Part shown: positions 11,478 through 24,651 of the stretch, one piece after another | How the letters are laid out: each line of letters begins with the position of its first letter | Numbering within the stretch: the first letter of the stretch is position 1 | Source of the DNA: Purpureocillium takamizusanense | Taxonomy: Eukaryota; Ascomycota; Sordariomycetes; Hypocreales; Ophiocordycipitaceae | DNA: 64,000 nt | Direction: 5' to 3' | Assembly: GCF_022605165.1 (NCBI RefSeq) | Contig: NC_063076.1 | Coordinates: 2,108,001-2,172,000, forward strand | Made by a program: the position numbers and the translations under genes | The notes under the pieces: model-generated | The model's input: only the letters and a program-made list of their open reading frames with translations | Told to the model about the DNA's origin: nothing | The model's database searches: none

Positions 11478-13422
11478 CTACCTGAAAGAGGTCCGAAAAG
11501 GTCCGTCGACCTTGACGTCCTTGATGCCGTCGGGCATTAGCCGCAGCCACTCATTCCAACTGTCGACGTCGACGTTATCGTCGTGAAGCTTGATGGAGAG
11601 GTGGAGCTGCGGGCTGTTCTCGTACGAAAAACTGTTCCTGAGCGGGCTGCTCTGATAAACCGGACATAGAAATATTGACGGCAGTCGTGAGTTGCCCGAC
11701 ATCATGGTGTGTAACGGGGCCGGGAAGCTCGTCAACATCTCCTTTTCAGGGTTTCTGTCTTGGATCAACTTTGGATAGGCCGCGAGAAGAATAGAGTGGA
11801 GTTCTGCGGCAGACAGCGGTGTCGATCGAGTCGCTCGAGTTCGGAGTTGGTCGACGAGGGCCCGCGTGAAGACGCACCGTCCGAGCGCCGTCACGTGTTC
11901 CTCTGAGACGGATGCGGCAATGAGTTCCAAAACCCCCTTTTGTCGGACCATTCTCGAGGATGGGTAGTAGGCGGCGTCCATTATGATGAGCGTGTCGGAG
12001 CAAGCCTCCTCCAGTATTTGCTGAATACCGTTCCACCGGATGGTGGAGGCCCTGACACCATCTCTGGAGCTGCTGCAAGTTAGGCGCGTTGCCGCCGAGA
12101 AGGGAGAGTCGTGGGGTGGCCAACCTGGCTAGAATCATCTCTCTGTTGCCATCGAGGTACGTATGCCCCGCATAATAGACAATCTTCAAAACGTCGCGCT
12201 GGTCGCGATCCTCAGCGAATTCGTTGAGCTGTCGCGACAGCCATCTCCATGAGCTCTTGCAGCCGTCGGAGGAGGATGGTATGGTCTGGATCTGAAACGT
12301 ATAATGGTAGTATTTGTCGAGGACATCAGCCAATTCTTTGACCGCGCCTTGGACGGTGGTCGCGTCATCGTCATCTTGCCAGAAGAGCAAGAGAGCCTGG
12401 ACGGCGTTGTAGCGGCCGCGGTTGGACGTGGAGAGCATGCGAGGCACATTGCCCTGCAACTCGTTCTTGAGGCTCTCAATGCCCGGAAGCGAAAGAGACT
12501 TTTCCAGGCGAGGGCCGGAAGGCAGCGGCGTGCGGATCCGCGACTCACTCAAGGGGGGTCTGCCGGGCTGATGATGAGATTGTGTGCCAGAGTCCACCTC
12601 CATATCTTGAGGGTCGCCGGCGTAGACCACCTGGGAAGCACCCAGCGAGGCAGTGGGACTCAGAGCACGGCCGGGAGCAAAAGAAGGGGCGATGTCCTGG
12701 ATGCTGGGGCTGTGAGACCTGTGGAACTTGCTGACAAGATCCTCCCACGTCAAGTTGTGGTGGCTGGGATGGCACTAGACGCAGGCAACGAGCCGCGGCA
12801 AGCCGTGTCAGCGCACGCGCATGAGTCAGGAATCGGTCTGGTTGGGCGGGCTTGCAAGACTTACGGCAACTCTCCGGCGACGACAGTCGGCGCATGCGCC
12901 CAGCTTTCGTATCAAGGCAGCCCGCTCCCTGGACTGTTGGGATAGGGGCCCGGTGCGTCTCCTGCTGGTGCGGCGCGTGTTAGAGACGTCGGCCCCATCC
13001 TTGACGGAGAAAATGGACTGGTGCAAGCTGGGGGAGGTGTCGGCACTGTACGATGTGTTGTTGGTCTCCGTGGAGGCCATGGTGGCCGTGGTGGCCTGGG
13101 TCGAGATGGACGAGGTAGTGTCCTTGCGCGGCGGGGGGGAGCCGGGATGCGGCAGGTGCATGGTTGAATTGGCGGGAGAAAAGATGGGTAGCCGCGAGGG
13201 CGTATCATCTGGCCTGGGCATGGAAGTGGGCGAGACGGCTGGAGACAGGGACGAGGCGAGTCCGGAGGTGGTCTGTTGCTGCGAGCGGGCGTGTCCCGGG
13301 GCGGGAGAAGCAGCCGGAGCCGGGACCGGAGCCGAGGCGTCGCTAGGATGATGAAGCGCCTCTTGATGAGCCGGCGGGGCCGAGTTGAGGGCAGCCTCGG
13401 CCAGGCTGTGGACGGGATCCAT
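11478..13422 (-). CDS. Caspase-fold (peptidase C14-like) protein lacking the catalytic Cys
   Basis: Three exons, 13422-12865, 12774-12125 and 12072-11478, give 600 residues. Intron 1 (GTAAGT...TCTAG) joins CADCRRRRVA to CHPSHHN. Intron 2 is only 52 bp (GTTGGC, branch CCTAAC, TTGCAG) and is needed to move from the MILA frame into the SSSRDGVRAS frame. The N-terminal ~160 residues are Ser/Pro-rich. A short basic, Cys-containing element (ACADCRRRR, ACHPSHH) follows; it recalls half of a zinc cluster. The C-terminal half has the caspase-type layout: a beta strand ending in KIVYYAGHTYLD (YAGH is the catalytic His position), then TLIIMDAAYYPSS, where a DCC/DAC with the nucleophile is expected. The Cys is Ala here. 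Proteolytic activity is therefore unlikely; function unknown. Confidence 0.75.
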
Positions 13423-16400
13423 GACCGCGCGAGGTGAGGTTCGAAGTGGAAGAAGGCGCAAATCGGGGGGGGAGCGGAAGGGGAGAGACGTTGGCCGACG
13501 ACGGGGGGGTCAGGAGCGCATCATCGGCGGGGAGGCAAAAGGAGCGCGGGTAGGATGGCGATCAAAGGCACAACTATCAGCGCAGCGACTGCGACAGGCG
13601 CGACAAGCGCGACAGACGGGTCAGCTGCAGGCGCAGGCAGGCCGCTCCGCAGCTGTGCCGATGGTCGGGCGACGGCGGTGGCACGGGGACGATGGGGGGA
13701 CAGAGCCCCAAAGTTGCGGGCGCCCGCAAGACAAGAAGACACCGAGATGGACGAGGAGGCGGCTTGTGTCGCCGGGCGCACTGCTGCAGCGCTGGAGGGG
13801 GGATTGCTGGAGGCTGGAGGCTGCAGGCTGGAGCAAGCGCGCGCTCGCGACCGGGACGGCGCAAAAAGTGTCGGGTGGGTGGGTTACCGTCAGTTGCTCA
13901 GTCGGTCAACGGGGAAAGCGAGCGAGAAACGCGGGGTGGAGGAAACCGAGGAGCGGAGGCCAGGCCCGGCTACCGCAGGGAATGCGGCTCTCGCGACCGA
14001 GGATATACCTTTGTATGTGCGGAGGCGTGCTGGTGCTGTACTACTAAGGTAGGTAACGTATGTATCGCGCGTGGGTTCTGGCGGCTGCCGCGTGATGTAG
14101 TCGTGATGGTGCCTCTGGTGGGCCAGGCGCGCGCGCGAAAAGACAAAACAGGCGGGCGAGAAAGAGAGGGTGAGGGCCGAGATGATGCGCACCGTCCGGC
14201 AGGAGAGGGGAGATGGAGGAGGAGAGCCGAGGGCGGGAAGGAAAAAAAAGGCAGGCGGCGGGAGGCCAGGTGTGGGCGAGCGAGCGAGGTGGGTGATGTG
14301 GGCGAGGTGTGCGATATATTTGGGGTCGCCCAAGCCCGAGTGAGTGCGTGCGGCTCCGCGGTTGGGGATGGAACCGAACCACTAACGAACTCACCGGGCA
14401 GCTGCTTGTCGACACCAGAAGAGAGCCTAGGGAGGGGTTCTCTGCCCGAGCTGGCACGAGGGAACCTACCAAACTTTGTGATGGACGGCGGCGGGTGGGT
14501 GAGCAAAGGCCTTTTCGCTGTACAAGCAGCGAGTAAATAAGTATACCATTTGCGTGGAAGAATGGCAAGGTAAGGTAACAAACAGTAAAGAAGGTGGAAA
14601 CCCTTCCTTCTATGCCGAGAGACAGACAGACAGCACCTCCACCTACTAGGCGTAATGTAGCAGTTACCGGCGCCCTATTACCGCAATGCAGCACTGCACA
14701 GCACGCAAGGCACTGTACCTTGGTACCTCGAGTTGGTAGTCATGTCTTGGGCTGTATCGACTTGCATGCACACTACGGGAAAGTGCCTTGCCGTACAGGT
14801 CCCGTCGAGCCTGCATCGACGGCACCCGGTCAGGCCAGTAACCAGCAAATAAGAGGCGTGGCCCAGCCGGATCTGCCCTGCCCTGCCTTGCCCCAGCTGC
14901 TGCACCTGCTCAAGATGGTGCCGCCGATTGAACGGGAAGCGACGGGAGAGGCAGGCAGCGGCCAAGCACGCAGGCAGGAACGGGAGCCAAGGCGGGCGAC
15001 TCGAGGAAGGTCCTTCCTTCCGTGACCTAGGTAGTGCCATAGTTACCGAATCGCTTAGTACTTGAGGTATACTGTACTTCGTACCTTGCCAGCATGTTGT
15101 ACCTTACGTAAATGCTACGACAAATGGAAGGGGCAAGCAAGACGCAATACACGACAAAACTCGCTCCTAGGTTCCTATCGCTACCTCCCGACAACACGGC
15201 GCGGCGGCAAATGTTAGGTCCGGGAGCTACCTAGGGTACGGTAGGTGGTAGGTAGGGAAAGGTACTTGCTTGGGTTTGTGGGGAGGGGCGAGGGGACCGT
15301 CGCGTCGCCGGGCCGCGGGCCACCTTCGCCCATCCAGCTTGGCCGCCCTCGCTGCGGCCCCGAATAGCAGGTGAAAGTCGCACACTTGCCGACCAAGGGC
15401 CGCCGCACCCGCACTCGCCGGCACGTCCTCCCCGCGGCACGATGCAGAGGCCGAGTGAGGCCGCCCTGCTATCAGTCATCGCCTTATTACCTGAGGGAAG
15501 GGAACTGTCTTACCAGGTATACTACCAAGCAAGCTACATGAGTGCCATTTCCTACCTAGGTACCCTTTCCAATGAAAGCCCCAGTGAACCCTCCCGTCAT
15601 TGAGGTACGTCGAAGCAAGGCAAGGTACTCCAGGTACCTGCGTGCGTAGGGCTGCTCTACCCGCCCAGTACGAAGCATTACTAGGTAGTACTGTACTAGA
15701 GGTAGGTAAATGGTACAGCATGCACGAAGTACCGCACGATATCATCACAACAAATCGGAGGCGCGTTGACAGGGCCAATTCTCCCTCAACCTCGACATCG
15801 AGCCACATCTCGCAACGCCAGACGGACTGACATGACAGCCCATGGCGCGGGTCGACGCAGACGGAACACGGGCGCGTGCACCCCGATTTCGCGCCTCCCT
15901 CCCCTTCTCGCAGCCGTCGGCCCCGTCCCCGGCACAAACTGGAGGGCGCCACCCACGTTTGCCCGGACCACGGACGACCCCGCCAAGCGACCCGCGTGGA
16001 CATGTGGAGGGGCAGGACAGGGAATGAAGAGGGGGCGGGCAGCCCCTTGTTCTGGCGAGACGTAGCTGGTACTTTGGAACGGCCAACGCAGGATCTTGGG
16101 GGGGGGGGGTAGCCGAGGACGAGGCCGGCCAGTCACGCGAACCAAGGGCTGCGGTCATGATCGCCTGTCTTCATCAATCAAGCCATGACGGAATCCGGGA
16201 CTGGGCAGAGAGCGAAAGAGGCCTCTCGATTTTCGTTGCGGACGCATCGTGGGGCAGCCTCGGCGCCAGACGACGGTGGTGTGCCCCAGCGTCAACGTGC
16301 TGACCGAGGAGAAGGTCAAGTACAGAGTACAGGGGACACAGCGAGGTGAGTAACATGGGTCATCGGGGAAACGTGGGGGGGGGGGCGTCGCGCATCGAGA

Positions 16401-17038
16401 CACGCCAGTTCCGAGGTGGCCCTGCACGACGAGAACGGCCACAACAGGCACGGTCGCCGCCGGCGCAGCCACATGCGCATCACCTTCACAAGCAACCTTG
16501 GTGACGGGCAGTGGAGAGCCCTTATGCAGACAGACAGACGAGAACGGGGACCTGGGCTTGACGCAGCACTCGCATGTCCATGCTTATCGCTCCGCACTTG
16601 GGCATTTCGTTGATGCGCTGCTGGCCAACAGAGGATCCGCCGACGCGGCGAAAAGGGGGGACGCACCATGGTAGCAAGCCTACAATTTACTTACCTAGAG
16701 ACACAGCGCAGCACAGCACAGCCCCTGTTGCCTGGGAAGAGAGAGCGACAATCCGCGTTCGGCCCTGTTCCAGAGGCCTACCCGGCTGCCGATTGGAGGT
16801 TTGACGCCCTCACTCTCGACCGGCGGGCCTTTCCATGGTCGGGGGACGCAACGGCGAGGAATAAGTCAGTCGGCGTCGGTTCCGGGGCAGACAGAGTCAG
16901 ACACGTGCAAACACGATGGACAGCAAGACCGACGGAGCAGACGGCGGCCAAGACACGGACGGACCCCGGCGGCTCGGGACCCAGAGGTCGGAACCACCAG
17001 GGCGGCCAGCTTTCGATTGGCTTCACTCACCAGCTGCT

Positions 17039-17100
17039 GGGGGGGGGGGGGGGCGCAGCTTGCAATATGGGCGGAGAAGAAGAGAGGGGGGGGGGGGGGG
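17039..17100 (+). repeat. Two 15-nt poly-G runs
   Basis: G runs at 17039-17053 and 17086-17100, 32 bp apart, within the gene-poor tract. Confidence 0.95.
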
Positions 17101-19111
17101 CCGCCGCGACCCGTCGTCCTGATGAATTTCACCCATCCACCCACCCACCAGGAGTCCTCATGCTTCTTGTTGACCAAGAAGGCCAGCCAGGTCCCCCCGC
17201 ACGTCATCACACATTAGGTCCCGCCCCCGTCCAGTCCACTCCAGCCAGGGGCCACGATGCGGGCTTCTCGTCGTGCCGGCTTGGCGGGAACGGCCGGTCT
17301 CAGTCGCATGGCCGCCGTCTTGTGCCCAGAGCTCTCCATCTACTACTAGCATGTACAGTAAGTACTGTACAGCACGCACGCAGCACTACGAGGATCTTTG
17401 TCAGAATGCAACGGGCCGACGGTCAGGCTGCAGCTGGGGACGGGGCAGGGCGTGCAGCGAAGCGCGCCAACCAAGGTCGTTGCGCCATCGGAAGCCACCA
17501 GAGACGCAGGATAATTCCAAAGCGGAACGGGTGAAAAGCCTCACCGGAGCAGTCCTCCCAACTGCCCCAGCCACAGGGGGGCCACCACCTCCGCCGTCGG
17601 CATGCTGTGCCTGGGGCTTGTCTGTCTCTCGGGCATGTCCACTCGCTGCACGCCATGCCATGCATACCGCAAGCTGGCGAGTGCGTGCGGTGCATTAGGG
17701 CAGGTGAGTGACCACTCCGAATGCCCAAGAAAGAGCAATGCAATGGGTCACAAACGGCGCAGGTACATGAGGTAGTATGAACAACAGAGAACGGTGGGGG
17801 ACGGGGAGCGCTGGCGACATTGCCGACCCCCCTCCCCCCGGCCTCGAACAGCGCTCGCAGATGCAGCAGCAAAGCAGCAGCACGACAAGCACCTGATACA
17901 TACGTACACACTGTATTATGAGATGCTTGGAGGCCGCCAGACCGATCTGGTTCCGATCCAATGGCATTCCTTGCCTTGACGTGGCACGACCGAGGAGGGC
18001 GGACGCGGGCGGTTGACGCCGAGGGCCTCGTCCTCGACATTACGAGATGCACACGATGCATGTCCCGCGAGGCCTGACGTGTTTGGTAGATCAAGGGACG
18101 GAACCTCGCGTCCCTGGCACACCGACAGCGTCGGTCTCTATCAGCGGTGGCAGCAATGTTCCTTGGCCTGGATCCGATACGTACGTGCGTATTTCGTACT
18201 TGACGCGGCATCGACAGAGCTAACCTTTGTAGACAGTCACCGCGTTGTCTCGACTCTGCTTGTCAAAGTTGAACGCTGCGCCGCTTCCCCACGTATAACA
18301 GAAGAAGCTGGTCCGCCCAGCTCATGCCCGAGATGCATACGAATATTACACGCCGATTCTGATGATCACGTCAATGGGCGCCGGGCGGGCGGGCGTCTTC
18401 GGAGCACTGCGGTGGAGCGCCGTGCCGGGCGTGTTGCACGAGGCGCTCTCCTGCTTCGTGAGGTAGTAACTCACATACGTTACTACTTGACCCCGATTGG
18501 GAGGGACCTCCTCGGTGAGAGGGCAATGCGCCCTCCCCGGTCCACCCACGCGCAAGCTGTGGACATCAGCACATGCCGTTCCTTGTCGGTAGGGCCCGTC
18601 CGACGAACCACGGCTACGCGCTTTCGTAGGTGGCTAACGATCTAGGCAAGCGTGGACTACACAGACTGCCTTACTGTCTATGTGCATACTACTAAGATTT
18701 TCGGCCCGAGCGAGCGTACGACGGCCTTGGGCATACATCGTAGCCAGATAGGTGGGTAATGAGTCGGCGGGTGGTGTGATGCCTTTACCTTGGGGTATCT
18801 TGCTTGAATCCCTGAATCCTGTCGCTGCAACAGCCAGCAAAGAAGGCTGCACAGTTTCTCGCGCCGCGCTGGGGGGAAGGGGGGGGGCTGCTTTGTATCA
18901 TCATCTATACTGTACATCATGCATCGTTCAGATGCCGCATCTCTCTCACTGGCTCGTCAGCGAGCAACCTCTCTTGTCCGGCCCGCCGCCACATGGCGTC
19001 TCTGGATCCCGCCATGGGCGGCAACTGAGATGCTCGCTCGCTGTCCCTCCACTAGTAGTACATAGCACATTGGGCCCGCGAGCAAAAAGTCTGACACACA
19101 CATGCGCATCT

Positions 19112-19371
19112 TCACACACACACACACACACACACACAACGGCCCGCCAGCAAAGACCCCGGCTCTCACCGAGGTTCGACGCCGACGCGAAACGCTGCAA
19201 CCTGCGGGAACATGGAGGCAGGTGTGTAGTCACTGTGTGTATGTACTTGGGTGCTCGTGCGTGGATGCTGCTCGGCTGCACTTGTGCTCATCTCGGCGAG
19301 GCGCTTTTCCGATGTTCGTTCGCCTCCTCACAGAGACACACACACACACACTCACTCACTCACTCACTCAC
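19112..19371 (+). repeat. CA and CTCA microsatellites
   Basis: A CA run at 19112-19137, and a compound (CA)n-(CTCA)n run at 19335-19371. Confidence 0.9.
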
Positions 19372-21063
19372 ACGCACCACACAGTCGCGCCCGCGCAAGA
19401 GCACAAAGACGCACACATGTGCCGAGAGGTGCTTTGTTTGATGACGCCAGAGCCCGTGCATCCCACCTGACGGAAAGGCGGGCGACGGTCATGCCCAGAC
19501 AAAACGGGCTGGTTGTCGCTTCTGTCTGCCCACACCGGCGGGGGTAAGGTAGTTACAGTATAGGTACTAACGTTAGATAGGTGAGCGGGGCCGCCCGCCC
19601 GCCGCCTATGCATGATACTAACGTAGGGATGTGCCCCCGACCTCGAGTGCGAGCGCTCTGCCTTTGTCATGCACGCACGGCGGTAGGTAACATTCTTACC
19701 TACTGACTCACTTTTAGTGAGTGTGTACCAAGGCAATCGTTTTGACACCACCTTCCCCGTATACATGCGGTGTGGTGCTCGCGCAAAGGCCCAGCCACTG
19801 GCAGGGAGGCATCCGAGGCACCCCATCATTATTGGAAACTTGGTGATGCCTTTGGGGGTCATGTTTGGGGGCAAAAAAAAAAAGGGGGGGAAGTCGAGCG
19901 GGTCGCGGCCGCGAGGCGCCATGCACACACGCACACACTCTCACTCACTCACTGCCCGTTCGTTAGTACTTCGTACTCTTGGGTACTGTACCTGACCCTA
20001 TTAGGCTCAACTGGTTTTTATTCTAGGCATCTTACGCATCGCGTGCATGCGTGCGTGCTGCGTTCCCGCTGTCGCCCGCAAAGGCGGACGGACGGGGTGG
20101 ATGTCGCTGACACTCGCAGTCGCAGGCACACCGCGCGCGCCGCCACCCGGCATCATGACCCGCGGGGAGCCCGACTTCGTCTCTCGATTCCTGAGGCTGT
20201 CTGTCGCGTGATGAATGGGTTTGCTTAGATCCCCCCTTTTTTCTTTTCCATCATGTTTATTAGGGGTGTCTGTCTGGCTCAACTTGCTGGAATAACAAGT
20301 ACGGAAAACCACATACGAAATACATGTTGTATTTACGGACCGCGTCCTTCTTCTCGTGGTAGTAATTACTTTTGCTTTGGTAACGTGCCTACTGTACCCT
20401 GTTCTACCGTTGGAACCTTGCAACTTCACGGGGCAGGGGGGGAAAAATTACACATGGCCCCGGGATACCAATACCAGACAAGAATCTGCACGCGTTCCCG
20501 CACCCACGACCTTGACCACCATGATCATCACCATCACCATCAACCACCCTCCTCCGCCCACACCGCCTTCGCCTCCCCCCCCCCGCCCCTTCCCGGGACT
20601 GGCGTCTTTCCTTTCCCACCTGAATGAATCCACGATGCGACATCACGGCCTGTCGTCGACCTTCTTCATGCATGCAACGATCCGCCCGCGCTCACGTGTG
20701 GCCTTGGGGGCGCGAACCCCGCCACGGCAGATTGACGTCTGGGTGCTGCAACGACGCCATGCCCTTTATTGCCAGTCCGTGCAACCATGGCTGATGCCGC
20801 CAGCACCGACAACCGGCCACCTCGTCACCTTCGTGGCGCTCCATACCATATACGCCTTGCGCCCGGCCAAAGGTGCTGCCATCGTAGGCCCCTTGTCGTC
20901 TGGGAACTTGTTATTCGACTCCCCCAACGCCCTTGCTTGTCCGTCTATACCTTGGTGGGTGGCTACACCCTCGCACTAGCCCGTAAGTTACATACACGTC
21001 CTATCCCATACTGACCGGCAAAAAGCCCCCCCTTTCGCCCTTCCCCTTTCTTTTCCCCTTTGC

Positions 21064-23961
21064 CTATCGAGTCCACCCAATGTTTTCAAAGTCGCCATTC
21101 TGGCCTTTACGATAGCCAATCTCGCCGCGCCTGTCGTCCATCAGCCGGCCCCATTCGAGAAGCAGCCGAAACAGGTAGATTTCCATGTCTCTGTTGCCCA
21201 GCGCCTTCGCCGCCCACCGCTGGCCCTGCTGGCTGATCCACTCCGCGTCGCCTATGCGGCCCCGCAGGGCCGTATCACGGCCATTCATCTTCGGCCGGTC
21301 TTCCGTCCCGGTGAAGTAGGACAGCGTCGTGTGCAGCGCGTGGTACCTCACGTCTATCGGCACGAAATGCAGCCATGGCTGGATCCGCTCCGTGTACCAC
21401 GTCCGGAAGATTGTCGACACGAACGGCACGCTCCCTGACTGCATGGTGCGCAGCATCTGTGTGGGCGGCCCGTTGTCCTCGTCTGTAAGCAGAACATAAC
21501 GGTATTCCAAGGGCTCCTCCGTCTTTGTTTCAGTGCCAAACGCACTCTTCAAGAGCTCGCAGTTCTTCCCCTTGCAACCCGAGTAGTCGTCGATGCCCAC
21601 GGCAAAAGGCATGGCATTGCTGGCCTCAGCTGCCGCAACGCGTTCGGTCCTAAACTGATCCGTCTTTCCTGGTGTTGGCAAAACCATGCGTACCTCGTCC
21701 CGCCCCCCAGGCTTCCTAGTCAGATGCAAGAGTCGAAATTTGTGGCTGCCTCGAAGTGCTTGGCCGTTTTGTGCGTCCTCTCCAGCGGATCCTCTCCAGA
21801 ACAGGCTGTCATATCGCCGTGGGAAATGCCATGAACTGTCCGGCTGCACGAGTCTAGACTTGGGTATCGGAATAACTATGTCTCCAAAGTTGTCCGTCTT
21901 GGAAGGCCCGAACAGTGGAAGCAGCCGCTGGATTGGCGCCGACCTCGAGTTCGTCATGGAGAAGGCATGCAAATGCATGAGATCTGGCTGCTCGCAAACT
22001 TGCAAAGAGCGCTCAAAGTCGCTCAGAAACTGGCCACGCGAGTGCCTACGAACACATTTGTCGCAGAATTGGCCAATGTTCCAGTGCGGAGTCGACCTGG
22101 CTGGTGAGGTGGGAGGACAAGCGTCCGCCAGTAGCTGTCGAAAGTCGCTCGCCCAAGTGATACCCCAGTTCAGCTCTTGAGACACAACCTGCTCCTGTCT
22201 TACATCGAGGTCGTCTGCTGCTGTTCCATCGACTCCCGTCGACCTCTTTGATATGAGGCTCACAATGGAGCCCATATCTGCGTGACCCCCCAGCTGGACA
22301 TCCCGCCAGGACGGCAGGATCCGAGGTGTTGGGCTAAGGTTAATGGGCAGAACCATGTCTGGCATATGTTGTGAGAACTTCTCAATCATTTTCGCGACCT
22401 CGTCCAAATCCTGGTTGTCGCCGTCGTTGCCCGCGTCGCTTCTGCTTACGCTGCCATTTTCGATGGTGATTGTGGCAATGCCCTCGTACCCAATCATGGC
22501 GTCCACCCGCTTCCGCAGCTCCTCTGGCGAGAACTTCCAGAATGGGGCAAGATCTCTATCGATTTGAGCAAAGTTGTCGGTTATGGGCGATCCCGATGCG
22601 AACTGGTACCACTCAGCGAAGTTGGGAGGTGCCACCTTGCCAGCATGACGCTCTTCGTAGATCATTGTGGCTGCCGCGAGCGTCTTGCTCGTTGACACTC
22701 CAACTAGCCAGCGCTCATGCCTTGTCTGTGCATCGTATATAAGGTCGTTGATAGGATGGCGTTTTTCAAAGATTTCAAGCCGTTTGGTGAAGGAGAAAAT
22801 GGTTGCCGCGATAATCAGTGCCATGAGAAGGCCCGCCAAAGCTATACGCCTGATGAAGAGAACAGCTCGGATATCATGGGTATAAGTGAAAAGAACGGTC
22901 CCAATTGCAACGAGCCAGAGCGGCACCAGGCCGCTTGCTCGGGAACTGTGTGCCCAATTGCCCAGAGCGAGGACATTCATGGTCGAGGCCCAGGCGCCGA
23001 CGAGAAAAGTTACGACCCCTGATGACGTTATTGTAGACGTCTCGCAGGTCCAAAATGAGGCGGAGATGATGAGCGTGGCAAAGGCTGCGCTGTCCTTCAG
23101 AATATCGAACCCATACAACGACCCAAATGCCACATTGAACCGACGAGTACCGCCTAGGACAGTGCCTGCAATCCAGAATAAGGCAATCATGGAGGAAGAG
23201 AGAAATAGGATCTTCCCTAGGATGCGCAGCTTCAACTTGGTGGTCCGTGTCCAGGCCAGTACTCGCCAGAGAAGAGCGACAATGGTGGCATCAAGCACCA
23301 AGCCCACGAGCTGCAGGGAGACGGTCTGTGTCCTGCTGTCGACAGGACCAAAACACACGTAGGTTGACCTCATCGTCTGGGAGACGGAAAGATACGTGCC
23401 GAGCGAGAAGACACAGGCGCTCACCACCATGAAGGTCATGGTGATGCGTGGCCCCGTGAACCAGTCGTGGAGGTCATCGAAGCAGCTGCGCCAAGGGTCA
23501 TCGGAGTCGTCCGAGTGTGGGACGCCCCATCGACTCCTACTCGCGAATAACTCATGGGCGATCAACAGAAGGCAGAGAAATGACTGGCTCGTATGGTCAG
23601 GACGGGCTCAGGGACATTGCGTAGGGGAAGTTTGTTCACCCACCTCGATTCCCGGGCTTGCACATTGCTGCTCGTAGTTGACGCGGTGGAAGATCTCCAG
23701 CCGCAGGACTATGCATAGAACCAGCACCGGCAGAGTGTATCTCCTGGGGCAGTTAGGACCATGACTGGCTAAGCCCTTGGATAACGCCTCATCTGGTGCC
23801 AAGTCTAGCAACGACACATCGTGAGGTTGACGATGCCCAGCGACAAATCGCCCCTCTGCGCCAGGTAGCCACTTGGAAAGGTAGCTTGCCAGGAAGCATA
23901 TGGCTCCCGACAAGAGCAACACGAGGAGGGTTGATAGGCGTGGTCTCTCTGTCTGAGGCAT
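21064..23961 (-). CDS. Membrane-anchored glycosyltransferase family 90 (CAP10-like) protein
   Basis: Two exons, 23961-23644 and 23583-21064, encode 945 residues. The intron (GTGGGT...GCCAG) is phase 0 and joins SPGIE to SFLCLLL. Residues ~10-28 form an N-terminal membrane segment. A polytopic region of about eight hydrophobic helices follows between ~105 and 330 (MTFMVVSACVFSLGTYL, SLQLVGLVLDATIVALLW, ALAGLLMALIIAATIF). The C-terminal ~450 residues are lumenal-type and carry the GT90 signature: YRYVLLTDEDN, MLRTMQSGSVPFVSTIFR, TWYTERIQPWLHFVPIDVRY. Cryptococcal CAP10-family enzymes transfer xylose in the Golgi; the sugar used here is unknown. The gene is divergent from PFA4, 690 bp between starts. 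The start is the first in-frame ATG (MPQTERPR). Confidence 0.87.
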
Positions 23962-24651
23962 CAGCAAGGGACCGTTCTAACACAACAACAACAACAACAA
24001 CGACGACGACGACAACAACGGGAATCTGGCATTGCGCTCACCGGTCAATGAGTGCCTTTCCAGTGAACTCGAGATGTAGCCGAATGATAAAAAACAACTG
24101 ACGCCGTTAGCACGACAAGATCCTACCCGCGTGAGCAGGGACTCGTTGGCGGCTGGTACCTCAAGGCAAGAAGTTGCACGGTCCCATATCGAGCCATGGC
24201 AGGCTCACTGCACATACACGGTGCAGGGACGGTAAGCCGATGCTGTCATTCATGTAATGGAATCTCGCACACGATCCGACATGGCATCGAGATCAAGCGC
24301 CAGTCTGACAAGGAAATTGCTTCGAGAATAAGGAGCTCGCGGCCGCCGAAATGCCTGGGCCGCTTGCCGATTGACACGGCTGTTACATAAGCGGGGGCGA
24401 GCGCGCGCGACGCGCCAGTCCTGTAACTCTAGCACCTCGTACCTACACAAGACAAGGTAGTACGCAGGTATGGAAACTTCCTTCTTTCTTCCCATCCACT
24501 CTCGCAAATCCTGTCAACAAACTCAGCCCGACGCTGCTCGCATTTTCGTATCCGCGTCTCGCGCATCACAGACCATCGTGTCGTTGGGGAAGTCGCCGGG
24601 CCAATGGACCGTTGATCCTTACCAGCCCCTCCCTTGCCGTTGCCCGGCGTC
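23962..24651. promoter_or_regulatory. Bidirectional promoter, GT90 gene and PFA4
   Basis: 690 bp between two divergent ATGs. Contains a compound CAA/CGA trinucleotide repeat at 23981-24019. No gene seen. Confidence 0.55.

Larger units (their letters stand above)
13423..21063. other. 7.6 kb gene-poor tract with homopolymers and microsatellites
   Basis: No open frame here looks coding: the longer ones (for example 16668-17534 and 17423-18211) are GC-driven, without recognisable domains, helices or splice structure. The first ~1 kb is promoter of the gene starting at 13422. Visible content: G runs (12 bp at 16098, 15 bp at 17039 and 15 bp at 17086), CA and CTCA repeats at 19112-19137 and 19335-19371, and TAGGTAC-type islands at 14040-14055, 15020-15110, 15220-15260, 15500-15720 and 19550-19580. 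No tRNA-like B box with a foldable cloverleaf was found. Confidence 0.55.

Noticed and set aside
16668..18211. Long open frames of 288 (+) and 262 (-) codons in the gene-poor tract
   Set aside because: Composition follows GC content and poly-G runs; no domain, helix, signal or intron structure; they overlap one another antisense.
20515..20560. Tandem CAT/CAC words giving a His-rich frame
   Set aside because: Simple-sequence repeat without a supporting gene model.
23981..24019. CAA/CGA repeat as a poly-Thr coding tract
   Set aside because: Sits upstream of the GT90 ATG on one strand and far from PFA4 on the other; best read as promoter microsatellite.
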